A DNA stretch of 24,531 nt from JAOUEA01 sp035711865 (GTDB lineage: Bacteria; Actinomycetota; UBA4738; HRBIN12): assembly GCA_035711865.1 (NCBI GenBank), contig DASTBT010000137.1, forward strand, positions 1 through 24,531, written 5' to 3'. The translations under genes were made by a program, and so were the position numbers. The notes under the pieces are model-generated. The model had not been told where the DNA came from and did not search any database. It saw only the letters and a list, made by a program, of their open reading frames with translations. Shown piece after piece: positions 15,360 to 21,952 of this stretch; positions within the stretch are counted from its first letter, which is position 1, and each line of letters opens with the position of its first letter.

Positions 15360-16062
15360 GAGCCTGTTCCCTCCCAGCGGGAAGCCGGATCCGGAGCATG
15401 GTACCGCCGCCCGGCGCGTCCTCGACGGACATCTCTCCCTGGTGTTCGGCAACCAGACCCCTGGAGATGAAGAGCCCGAGCCCGGTTCCCTGCACCTCCT
15501 CGTAGCCGGCTGGACGCCAGTTCGGGAACGTTGTGAACACCTGTTCCCGACGATCCTCGGGGATGCCGGGCCCGTGGTCGACGACCGTGAGCACCGCGTC
15601 GTCGCCTTCGCGCGTGAGCGTGATCTCGACCGGCCGATCCGGCGGGGAATACGTGCCGGCGTTCCGCACGACCTGGCGCACGACCTCGACGAGCCGCGCG
15701 CGGTCGCCTTCCACCGAGACGTCGTCGTCGAGCTCGAGATCAACGCGGCGTTCGTGGCCGAGGCCGGCGGCTTCCACGCCTTCACGGACGATCCCGGCGA
15801 GGTCGGCGGGACCCGACTGCAGACGCAGCACCCGTGCCGAGAGCTTCATCGCGAGCGAGACCTCGCTCACGATCTCGAGCATGCGGTCGGCTTCCTGCTC
15901 GATCAGCTCCAGGAACTCGCGCTTCTCGTCGTCGGGAAGCCGGTCGTAGAACGATCGCGAGGTCGCGGCGATTCCCTTGATCGTCGAGATCGGCCCCCGC
16001 AGCTCGTGCGAGATCATCGAGACGAGCTCGGCCCGCTTCTCCGGATCGTCGGCCGTGGACAC
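15352..16062 (-). CDS. Soluble histidine kinase lacking any sensor domain
   Basis: This 236-residue protein is little more than a kinase core. After twelve residues comes a HisKA helix with the phospho-accepting His19 in MISHELRGPISTIKG. A HATPase_c domain follows, with the N-box VVRNAGTYSPP (usual NAxKYS altered to NAGTYS), the G1 box VVDHGPGIPED and the G2 box GTGLGLFISR. There is no membrane helix, PAS, GAF or HAMP domain. HisKA kinases of this kind normally pair with OmpR-type regulators, yet the coupled partner is NarL-type. The GTG at 16062 follows the panB stop by 9 bases, with only a weak ribosome site. Signal input might come from a partner protein; that is inference. Confidence 0.9.
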   Translation of the reverse strand: MSTADDPEKRAELVSMISHELRGPISTIKGIAATSRSFYDRLPDDEKREFLELIEQEADRMLEIVSEVSLAMKLSARVLRLQSGPADLAGIVREGVEAAGLGHERRVDLELDDDVSVEGDRARLVEVVRQVVRNAGTYSPPDRPVEITLTREGDDAVLTVVDHGPGIPEDRREQVFTTFPNWRPAGYEEVQGTGLGLFISRGLVAEHQGEMSVEDAPGGGTMLRIRLPAGREQARG

Positions 16063-16071
16063 GGACCGAGT

Positions 16072-16866
16072 CTAGGAGTACGAGTGATCCTCGTCGGGGA
16101 AGGAACCCGCCTCCACGTCGTCGATGAAGGTCGTGACGGCGGCGGTGATCGTGCCACGCAGGTCGGCGTAGGCCTTCGCGAGCTTCGGCGGATGTTCGGT
16201 GAGGCCCAGTAGGTCGTTGATCACGAGCACCTGGGCGTCGGTGCCGTTCCCGGCGCCGATGCCGATCGTCGGGATCTGCACGGCCTGGGTGATCTCGACG
16301 CCGAGCTCGGCGGGCATCGCCTCGAGCACGATCGCGAACGCGCCGGCCTTCTCGAGCTGAACGGCCTGGTCCAAGACCTTGTGGGCGTCTTCGCCGCGGC
16401 CCTGCACACGGTAGCCGCCGAGGCCGTGCACGGCTTGGGGCGTGAGGCCGATGTGGGCCATCGCCGGGATGCCGATCTCCGTGAGCCGATGCACGAGGTC
16501 CATCTGGGGACCCTCGAGCTTGACCGCCGTGGCGCCGCCTTCCTTCACGAGGCGGCCGGCATTGCGAACGCCGTCCTCGATCGAGGCCTGGTAGCTCATG
16601 AAGGGCATGTCGCCGACGACCATCGCGCGCTCGGCGCCGCGCGAGACCGCCTTCAGGTGATGGAGCATGTCCTCCATCGTGACCGGCAGCTCGTCGTCGT
16701 AGCCGAGGGCGTTGCGGCCGAGGGAGTCGCCCACGAGCAGCGCGGGAACGCCGGCTCGGTCGAGGATCTGGGCGGTCGGGAAGTCGTACGCGGTGAGCAT
16801 GACCCAGCGTCGGTGCTCACCCTTCCACGCTCTGAGGTGGTGGATCGACACGGTTCGGTCGGGCAT
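16072..16866 (-). CDS. panB: 3-Methyl-2-oxobutanoate hydroxymethyltransferase
   Basis: It makes ketopantoate from 2-oxoisovalerate and 5,10-methylene-tetrahydrofolate, the first step of pantothenate and CoA synthesis. The 264-residue protein equals the E. coli length and has all the family blocks: MLTAYDFPTAQILDRAG (23-39), LLVGDSLG with metal ligand Asp47, VTMEDMLHH, VVGDMPFMSY with Asp86, VKLEG, IPAMAHIGLTPQAVHGLGGYRVQGR, the expected catalytic Glu182 in IVLEAMP, and IPTIGIGAG. The ATG at 16866 has AAGGAGG at good spacing; a longer in-frame start lies upstream of that site. It leads a transcript that appears to continue into a histidine kinase and regulator, which is unusual. No panC or panD is seen here. 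Confidence 0.95.
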   Translation of the reverse strand: MPDRTVSIHHLRAWKGEHRRWVMLTAYDFPTAQILDRAGVPALLVGDSLGRNALGYDDELPVTMEDMLHHLKAVSRGAERAMVVGDMPFMSYQASIEDGVRNAGRLVKEGGATAVKLEGPQMDLVHRLTEIGIPAMAHIGLTPQAVHGLGGYRVQGRGEDAHKVLDQAVQLEKAGAFAIVLEAMPAELGVEITQAVQIPTIGIGAGNGTDAQVLVINDLLGLTEHPPKLAKAYADLRGTITAAVTTFIDDVEAGSFPDEDHSYS

Positions 16867-17001
16867 CGCTCGCGCCTCCTTCAAGTGCACGGCAGTCGTT
16901 GCAGTCTAACGTCGAGGAAAGCCTCAAGGCTTCCCGGCGGTCCGTCGGCGGACCCATGTGTCAGGGGCCGGTGCTAGCGTTCGAGCCGTTCTCGTACACT
17001 G

Positions 17002-17052
17002 CTGGGCGACCCTCAAGTCCCTACTGCTCCCTCTCGTGAGGGGGCCGTCCAG
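17002..17052 (+). promoter_or_regulatory. Possible S6:S18-binding leader of the rpsF operon
   Basis: The 5' leader of rpsF can fold as an outer helix (CTGGGC 17002-17007 with GTCCAG 17047-17052, one G-U pair) enclosing a 7-bp hairpin (17027-17033 with 17038-17044, loop TCGT) that is followed directly by CCG. Leaders of rpsF-rpsR operons in many bacteria bind the S6:S18 pair through a hairpin with a conserved CCG. The resemblance is by eye only. A -10-like TACACT lies at 16995-17000. Confidence 0.35.
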
Positions 17053-17070
17053 ACCAGAGGAGGTGACTGG

Positions 17071-17490
17071 TTGAGGGAGTACGAAGCCATGCTCATCCTG
17101 CCCGCCGAGGCCGACGAGAAGGTCGTCTCGACGGCGGTCGATCGCATCGCCAAGGCGGTCTCCGCCGGCGGTGGTGAGGTCGCCAACATCGATCGCTGGG
17201 GCCGTCGGCGGTTCGCGTTCGAGATCGACCACCAGAACGAGGGCTACTACGTCGTAGCCACGTTCACGGCCGACCCCGCGGTCCAGCCCGAGCTCGACAG
17301 GGTGCTGAACCTGGCCGACGACGTCATCCGTCACAAGGTGATCGCGTTGCCGGCCAAGGGGCGACACGCCAAGCGCGCCGAGGCCCGCGGCGAGCAGCCG
17401 CGACCGACCTCGGCCGAGCCGGCCACGTCGAGCGCGGCGACCGAGGCATCCGACGACACACAACCCGAAGCTTCCCCCACCCCCGCGTGA
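17071..17490 (+). CDS. rpsF: Small ribosomal subunit protein bS6
   Basis: This ribosomal protein sits on the 30S platform with bS18. It has 139 residues. Residues 1-95 are the S6 ferredoxin-like fold (REYEAMLILPAEADEKVV, NIDRWGRRRFAFEIDHQNEGYYVVATF, LDRVLNLADDVIRHKVIALP). Residues 96-139 are an additional tail, first basic then rich in Ser, Thr, Ala, Pro, Glu and Asp, making the protein longer than the roughly 96-residue mycobacterial S6. The start is TTG at 17071, supported by a very strong ribosome site (AGAGGAGGTGA). It heads rpsF-ssb-rpsR-rplI and is probably controlled from the 180-base upstream gap. Confidence 0.95.
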   Translation: MREYEAMLILPAEADEKVVSTAVDRIAKAVSAGGGEVANIDRWGRRRFAFEIDHQNEGYYVVATFTADPAVQPELDRVLNLADDVIRHKVIALPAKGRHAKRAEARGEQPRPTSAEPATSSAATEASDDTQPEASPTPA

Positions 17491-17535
17491 GCCATACGCG
17501 CGACGGGTGCGACACCCACAAGGTGGTGACGTGAC

Positions 17536-17991
17536 ATGGCGAGCGACAACCAGGTGACGCTGGTCGGCAACCTGACCGACGACCCCGAGCTGCGGTACAC
17601 GCCCAACGGGGCCGCGGTCTGCAAGTTCCGGATCGCCGTGAACCGCCGCATCCCCGACGGCGCCGGTGGCTGGAAGGACGCCGAGGCGTCGTACTTCACC
17701 GTCAACTGCTGGCGCAGCCTCGGCGAGAACGCCGCCGAGTCCCTCACGCGCGGCACGCGCGTCGTGGTGGCCGGCCGGCTCAACTACCGCTCCTGGGAGA
17801 ACCAGGACGGCGACAAGCGCTCCGCCATCGAGATCGAGGCCGACGAGGTCGGCCCGAGCCTGCGATGGGCGACCGCCCGCGTCGAGCGACAGTCCCGCTC
17901 GAGCAGCAGCTCGTCCGGCGGCGACTGGGGCGAGCGTGTGGCGGCGCCCGTGGGCGGCGGGGGCACCGAACAGGAGGAGACACCGCTGTAA
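17536..17991 (+). CDS. ssb: Single-stranded DNA-binding protein
   Basis: SSB coats single-stranded DNA in replication and repair. The 151-residue protein has an OB-fold (about 1-108: NQVTLVGNLTDDPELRYTPNG, KFRIAVNRR, SYFTVNCWRSLGENAAESL, RVVVAGRLNYRSWENQDGDKRSAIEIEADEVGPSLRWA). A Ser/Gly-rich linker follows, including five or six serines in a row. The tail ends EQEETPL rather than the usual acidic DDDIPF-type tip, so the final aromatic residue that docks partner proteins is missing. The ribosome site is AAGGTGGTGA. The stop TAA shares one base with the rpsR ATG. Position inside the S6/S18 operon is typical of the housekeeping SSB. Confidence 0.94.
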   Translation: MASDNQVTLVGNLTDDPELRYTPNGAAVCKFRIAVNRRIPDGAGGWKDAEASYFTVNCWRSLGENAAESLTRGTRVVVAGRLNYRSWENQDGDKRSAIEIEADEVGPSLRWATARVERQSRSSSSSSGGDWGERVAAPVGGGGTEQEETPL

Positions 17992-18266
17992 TGCCACCGA
18001 AGAAGAGGGAAGGCCCGAAGCGCCGTCGCGACAAGGACGACAAGGGCTGGCAGAAGAAGGGCAAGCGGAAGTTCTGCGTCTTCTGCAAGGACCGCGTCGA
18101 CCACGTTGACTACAAGGACACGGTCATGCTGCGGAAGTTTGTGAGCGACCGGGGCAAGATCCGTGCTCGGCGGGTCACGGGCAACTGCGTCCAACATCAG
18201 CGTGACGTGGCCACGGCCGTGAAGAACGCACGCGAGATGGCCTTGCTGCCGTATTCGAGCCGATGA
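17991..18266 (+). CDS. rpsR: Small ribosomal subunit protein bS18 (zinc-binding form)
   Basis: This ribosomal protein partners bS6 in the 30S platform. It has 91 residues. A 26-residue lysine/arginine-rich N-terminal extension precedes the conserved S18 body (KFCVFCKDRVDHVDYKDTV, LRKFVSDRGKIRARRVTGNC, HQRDVATAVKNAREMALLPY). Cys29, Cys32, Cys66 and His69 make a complete zinc site, so this is the C+ form. Many actinomycetes carry a second, zinc-free paralogue expressed under zinc starvation; that one is not in this window. The start overlaps ssb by one base and the stop overlaps rplI (ATGA). Confidence 0.96.
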   Translation: MPPKKREGPKRRRDKDDKGWQKKGKRKFCVFCKDRVDHVDYKDTVMLRKFVSDRGKIRARRVTGNCVQHQRDVATAVKNAREMALLPYSSR

Positions 18267-18718
18267 AGATCATCCTCCAGAAGCCCGTCGACAAGCTCGG
18301 CGATCCCGGTGATGTCGTCGAGGTTGCCGACGGCTACGCGCGCAACTACCTGATCCCCCGCTCGATCGCCGTCAGGGCGCACAAGGGGGCGGCCCAACAG
18401 GCCGAGAACCTCCGGCGCGCCCACGAGCGACGACAGTACGCTCGCAAGGGCGAGTTCGAAGCCATCGCATCGCGACTCATCTCGGGCGGGCCGATCGAGA
18501 TCCCCGCCCGCGCAGGCGACGAGGGCAAGCTCTTCGGGTCGGTCACCGCCGAACATGTCGCCGAGGCGATCGCGGCCAAGCACGAGGGGGTGACGGTCGA
18601 CAGACGCGACGTGCACCTCGACGAGCCGATCCGTTCCGTCGGCACCCACGAAGTGCGGGTCCACCTGTTCCACCAGGTCGATCCCGTCGTCACGGTGCAG
18701 GTCGTGCCCGAGGGCTGA
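18263..18718 (+). CDS. rplI: Large ribosomal subunit protein bL9
   Basis: bL9 lies at the base of the L1 stalk of the 50S subunit and extends across the ribosome surface. The 151-residue protein shows the N-terminal rRNA-binding domain (MKIILQKPVDKLGDPGDVVEV, then DGYARNYLIPRSIAV), the long central helix (AAQQAENLRRAHERRQYARKGEFEAIA) and the C-terminal domain (GDEGKLFGSVTAEHVAEAI, then VHLDEPIRSVGTHEVRVHL). Length and order are normal. It is the last gene of the operon and is followed within 20 bases by a strong hairpin. Confidence 0.96.
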   Translation: MKIILQKPVDKLGDPGDVVEVADGYARNYLIPRSIAVRAHKGAAQQAENLRRAHERRQYARKGEFEAIASRLISGGPIEIPARAGDEGKLFGSVTAEHVAEAIAAKHEGVTVDRRDVHLDEPIRSVGTHEVRVHLFHQVDPVVTVQVVPEG

Positions 18719-18737
18719 CCCTCGATCTCGAGCATCT

Positions 18738-18770
18738 GTCGGAAGCCGGGCGTGTCGCCCGGCTTCCGAC
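18738..18770. terminator. Bidirectional terminator hairpin between rplI and the HAD gene
   Basis: A perfect 15-bp stem (18738-18752 with 18756-18770) has a 3-base loop and lies exactly in the gap between two convergent genes, 19 bases after rplI and 2 bases before the HAD stop codon. There is no T run on either strand. Such U-less hairpins are thought to serve as terminators in GC-rich actinomycetes. Confidence 0.7.
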
Positions 18771-18772
18771 GT

Positions 18773-19414
18773 TCACGAGGCCGTCAGCACGGCCGTCAGG
18801 TCGACCGGACGCCTCACGACGACATCGGCGGGGTGCGTTCCTCGCCAGAGGCTCCCCCAGCCTGCCCCGACGGCCAACGTGCCCGCGGCCCGGGCTGCGA
18901 GCATGTCCTGCTCACTGTCGCCGACGTAGGCGGAAGCCGAAGGATCGACCCGCAGCCGGGCGCACGTGAGCGTGACGCCGGCGGGATCCGGCTTGGCCCG
19001 GCCGGCCTCGTCGCCGCCGGTTCGCACCTCGAACCGTTCGCGCAGGCCGGTTCGGCCCAGCAGCAGGTCGAGGCTCCTGACGTCGGCGCCGGTGAACAGC
19101 GCGAGCCGAAGGCCCGCATCGGCGAGCGCGCTGAGCGCGGCTTCCATGCCCGGGTACGGGCGCATCATGGCCGCCCCGACGTTCAGCCTGCGATGGTACG
19201 AGGCATGCTCGGCCTCGGTCACCTGCCTGCCGAGCAGGTGGTCCATCATGCGTTCGCTCGACCCCACCGTGAACGCTTCGACGATGTCGTCGGGCGTGAA
19301 TCGCCGGCCTCCGGCCTCCAGGATCGTCGAGATGAAGGCGTCGGTCACCGGCTCCATCGAGTCGAACAACGTGCCGTCCATGTCGAAGATCACGGCCTGG
19401 AGGCGGCGCGACAT
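18773..19414 (-). CDS. HAD-superfamily hydrolase (phosphoglycolate/sugar-phosphate phosphatase type)
   Basis: This is a 213-residue soluble phosphatase of HAD subfamily IA. Motif I is VIFDMDGTLFDS (nucleophile Asp11, acid/base Asp13). A helical cap follows (about 20-85, SSERMMDHLL). Motif II is LALFTGAD (Thr108), motif III GRAKPDPAG (Lys141), and motif IV AYVGDSEQDMLAARAAG (Asp166, Asp170). The start is ATG at 19414, with no strong ribosome site visible. It stands alone between the ribosomal operon, which is convergent, and dnaB, which is divergent, so context does not indicate a substrate. Phosphoglycolate phosphatase or a beta-phosphoglucomutase-like role are both possible. Confidence 0.85.
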   Translation of the reverse strand: MSRRLQAVIFDMDGTLFDSMEPVTDAFISTILEAGGRRFTPDDIVEAFTVGSSERMMDHLLGRQVTEAEHASYHRRLNVGAAMMRPYPGMEAALSALADAGLRLALFTGADVRSLDLLLGRTGLRERFEVRTGGDEAGRAKPDPAGVTLTCARLRVDPSASAYVGDSEQDMLAARAAGTLAVGAGWGSLWRGTHPADVVVRRPVDLTAVLTAS

Positions 19415-19476
19415 GTCGCGGAGTGTACGGGGACGTCGTCACACGCAGGTGGAAATGTCACACATGTGATTCACAC

Positions 19477-19581
19477 TGTTCCACATGATTCTCCACATGT
19501 GGAAAGCGCAGGTCAGAGCCGGAGTGACAAGGAATCTCGCTCCGCGACCTGCACCGCAGCAATCCACAGCGATTGTCCACT
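19477..19581. other. Cluster of DnaA-box-like sites upstream of dnaB
   Basis: Five sites resembling TTATCCACA fall within 105 bases: TGTTCCACA (19477-19485), TTCTCCACA (19489-19497), CTTTCCACA on the minus strand (19498-19506), CAATCCACA (19560-19568) and TTGTCCACT (19573-19581). The second and third form a head-to-head pair around the perfect palindrome TCCACATGTGGA (19492-19503). Nearby is another palindrome, CACATGTG (19461-19468). The stretch 19441-19505 is visibly richer in A+T than its surroundings. It occupies the 253-base gap between the divergent HAD and dnaB genes, which otherwise contains only a TAGCGT box (19604-19609) and the dnaB ribosome site. Confidence 0.5.
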
Positions 19582-19667
19582 GTCGTCACCGGGCCGACGC
19601 GCGTAGCGTCCCCGGGTTGGGAAGCGTGTCCGGCGCCGTCGGCGCGGGTCGCGGCGGGGAGGGGTAG

Positions 19668-21038
19668 ATGGCGCGCACGGCCGACGACATCCGGCGTTTG
19701 CCCACGGGTGATGGGCATCGGCTGCCGCCGCACAACATGGAGGCCGAGGCCTCGGTCCTCGGCGCGATGCTCCTGTCCAACGAGGCCGTGGCCGACGTCG
19801 TCGAGATCCTCGAGCCCGACGACTTCTATCGCTCCGCCCACGGGCGCATCTACACGGCGCTGCGAGCGTTGTTCGCCCGTGGTGAACCCGTCGACATCGT
19901 CTCGGCGGCGGCGACGCTCGAGCACGAGGGGGCGCTCGACGACGTCGGTGGCCGCCTCTACCTGGCCGACCTCGCGAACGAGGTGCCGACCCCGGCCTCG
20001 GCCGGGTACTACGCCGAGATCGTCTCGAAGGCCGCGCTCCGCCGCCGGCTCATCTCCGCCGCCGCCGACATCATGGACCGCGCCTACGCCTCGACCGAAG
20101 AGGCCGAGCAGGTCGCCGACGAGGCGGAGCAGCGCATCTACGAGGTGGCGCGCCGCGAGGACCGCGAGGAGATGGCGGTGCTGCGCGACCTCATCGACCA
20201 GGCCATGATCGACCTGGAGTCGATCCAGACGCGGGAGTCCGCGTACACCGGGCTGCCCACCGGGTTCATCGACGTCGACAACCTCACGTCGGGGCTACAG
20301 CCCGGCAACCTGATCGTGCTCGCGGCCAGGCCGGGTATCGGCAAGAGCTCATTGGCCGTGAACATGGCCCGCAACATCGCGGTGGCCGAACACACCGTCG
20401 CGATCTTCTCCCTCGAGATGTCGCGGTGGGAGATCGGCATGCGCCTGCTCTGCGCGGAGGCTCGCGTGCCCTGGGATCGCATCCGCAACAAGCGCGTCGG
20501 GCCGAACGACTGGCAGGCGGTCGTGCAAGCGGCCGAGGTGCTCCACGACGCGCCGCTGTCGATCGTCGACTCGGGCAACACGAACATCGTCGACATCCGG
20601 GCCAAGGCGCGCCGCATGCGGACGGGAAAGCGGGGGCTCTCGCTGATCATCGTCGACTATCTCCAGCTCATGGGGCACCCGGGCATGGGCGGCCGGCGGC
20701 TCGACTCCCGCCAGCAGGAGATCGCCGAGATCAGCAGGTCGCTGAAGATGCTGGCCAAGGAGCTCGAGATCCCCGTGATCGCGATCAGTCAGCTCAACCG
20801 CAACCCCGAGGCCCGGGCCGACAAGCGCCCGCAGCTGAGCGACCTCAGGGAGTCGGGTGCCATCGAGCAGGACGCCGACATCGTGATGTTCATCCACCGC
20901 GACGACGCCGATCCCGAGAAGAAGAAGCTCGCCGAGCTGATCGTGGCCAAGCACCGGAACGGCCCCACCGACAACATCCCGCTCGGGTTCGAGCCCTCGC
21001 TCACCCAGTTCCGCAACGGCGCGCGCGGTCAGCAGTGA
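19668..21038 (+). CDS. dnaB: Replicative DNA helicase
   Basis: DnaB is the ring helicase that unwinds DNA at the replication fork. The 456-residue protein has the N-terminal DnaB domain (about 18-120: PPHNMEAEASVLGAMLLSNEAV, DDFYRSAHGRIYTAL), a helical linker, and the RecA-like motor. Walker A is AARPGIGKSSLAVNMA (219-234; family usual is ARPSMGKTAL), Walker B IIVDYLQL (327-334), with ISQLNR and SGAIEQDADIVMFIHR following. No intein interrupts it, unlike many actinobacterial dnaB genes. The ATG at 19668 follows GGGGAGGGG. The stop overlaps nth as GTGA. Its place after rplI, here with one inserted gene, is classical. Confidence 0.96.
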   Translation: MARTADDIRRLPTGDGHRLPPHNMEAEASVLGAMLLSNEAVADVVEILEPDDFYRSAHGRIYTALRALFARGEPVDIVSAAATLEHEGALDDVGGRLYLADLANEVPTPASAGYYAEIVSKAALRRRLISAAADIMDRAYASTEEAEQVADEAEQRIYEVARREDREEMAVLRDLIDQAMIDLESIQTRESAYTGLPTGFIDVDNLTSGLQPGNLIVLAARPGIGKSSLAVNMARNIAVAEHTVAIFSLEMSRWEIGMRLLCAEARVPWDRIRNKRVGPNDWQAVVQAAEVLHDAPLSIVDSGNTNIVDIRAKARRMRTGKRGLSLIIVDYLQLMGHPGMGGRRLDSRQQEIAEISRSLKMLAKELEIPVIAISQLNRNPEARADKRPQLSDLRESGAIEQDADIVMFIHRDDADPEKKKLAELIVAKHRNGPTDNIPLGFEPSLTQFRNGARGQQ

Positions 21039-21751
21039 GCTCCCCGAGGCCGGCCGAACCCACGGCCGGGTCGCGGCCGTGGCACCCGCCCGGGCCCCGG
21101 CGGATCCGTGCGATCGCCAACCGCCTCGCCAAGCGGTTCGGACCGCTCGAGCCGCCCCGCGCCGTCGATCCCCTCGACGAGCTCGTGCTCACGGTGCTGA
21201 GCCAGCACACGAGTGATCTGAACGCGGAGCGCGCGTTCGAGAGCCTGCGGCGCGCCTTCCCGCTCGGGTGGCGGCAGGTCGCCGAGGCCACGACCGAGAC
21301 GGTGGCCGACGCGATCCGCAGCGGCGGTCTCGCGAACTCGAAGGCGCCGCGCATCCAGGCGATCCTGCGGGAAGTGCGCACCCGTGAGGGGGCGTTCGAC
21401 CTCTCGGCGCTGCGCGAGATGCCCGACGCCGAGGCCCGCGATTATCTGATGTCCCTGCCCGGCATCGGGCCGAAGACCGCCGCGGTGGTGCTGAGCTTCG
21501 CGCTCGGCCGCGATGCGATGCCGGTCGACACGCACGTGCACCGAGTGACGAGGCGGCTCGGACTCATCCCGGCGAGGGCGAGCGCCGAGGGTGCCGACCG
21601 CATCCTGCACGAGCTGATCCCCGATGGCCTCCGCACGCCGATGCACGTGGGGTTCATCAGGCTCGGGCGAGAGGTCTGCAAGGCGCCGACGCCTCGTTGC
21701 CGGATCTGTCCCCTCAACGACCTCTGCCCGACGGCGCCTCGATTCATGTGA
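21035..21751 (+). CDS. nth: Endonuclease III-type DNA glycosylase/AP lyase
   Basis: This base-excision repair enzyme removes oxidised pyrimidines and nicks abasic sites. The 238-residue protein has the helix-hairpin-helix LPGIGPKTAAVVL with catalytic Lys147, the VDTHVHR motif with Asp165 (same 18-residue spacing as Lys120/Asp138 in E. coli Nth), and the iron-sulfur loop Cys215-x6-Cys222-x2-Cys225-x5-Cys231. The N-terminal 20 residues are Pro/Arg-rich and poorly conserved. The GTG start overlaps the dnaB stop, so the two are coupled, placing repair with replication. The fold and chemistry are clear; the symbol nth is by family, and a specialised HhH glycosylase cannot be excluded. Confidence 0.87.
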   Translation: MSSPRPAEPTAGSRPWHPPGPRRIRAIANRLAKRFGPLEPPRAVDPLDELVLTVLSQHTSDLNAERAFESLRRAFPLGWRQVAEATTETVADAIRSGGLANSKAPRIQAILREVRTREGAFDLSALREMPDAEARDYLMSLPGIGPKTAAVVLSFALGRDAMPVDTHVHRVTRRLGLIPARASAEGADRILHELIPDGLRTPMHVGFIRLGREVCKAPTPRCRICPLNDLCPTAPRFM

Positions 21752-21777
21752 GCGCGAAACAGGATCGGAGCGGTCGG

Positions 21778-21848
21778 AGCGGGTGAGGGGAATCGAACCC
21801 CCGTCTCGAGCTTGGGAAGCTCACGTTCTGCCATTGAACCACACCCGC
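21778..21848 (-). tRNA. tRNA-Gly, anticodon CCC
   Basis: Read on the minus strand, a full cloverleaf is visible: acceptor GCGGGTG/CACCCGC, D stem GTTC/GAAC, anticodon stem with loop TTCCCAA (anticodon CCC, reads GGG), and a T arm with TTCGATT. The 3' CCA is not encoded (the gene is followed by CCG). It lies alone between nth and trpD, opposite in strand to both. Confidence 0.93.
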
Positions 21849-21938
21849 GTGGCCCTCCTGGGCGAGCCCGGGAACACCCAAGTGTAGCGAGCGCCGGGCC
21901 GGCCGGTCGACCGCCTCCAGCGCCTTCGCGACACCTGC

Positions 21939-21944
21939 TAGCGT
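21939..21944 (+). promoter_or_regulatory. Putative -10 box of trpD (leaderless)
   Basis: TAGCGT ends 8 bases before the trpD ATG, with no ribosome site between. The identical hexamer occurs upstream of rpsF (16975-16980) and dnaB (19604-19609). No clear -35 box is visible. Confidence 0.35.
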
Positions 21945-21952
21945 CGAGCGCC

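Noticed and set aside
14815..16212. A 465-codon plus-strand open frame opposite the regulator, kinase and panB
   Set aside because: It runs antisense across three well-supported genes.
19441..19667. A full chromosomal origin (oriC)
   Set aside because: No dnaA, dnaN, rpmH or parAB genes are visible, the sites are mostly imperfect, and the neighbours are those of the usual rpsF-dnaB cluster. The sites are reported only as a DnaA-box-like cluster.
19668..21038. An intein in dnaB
   Set aside because: The motor domain is continuous at the normal length; nothing is inserted at the Walker A or later motifs.
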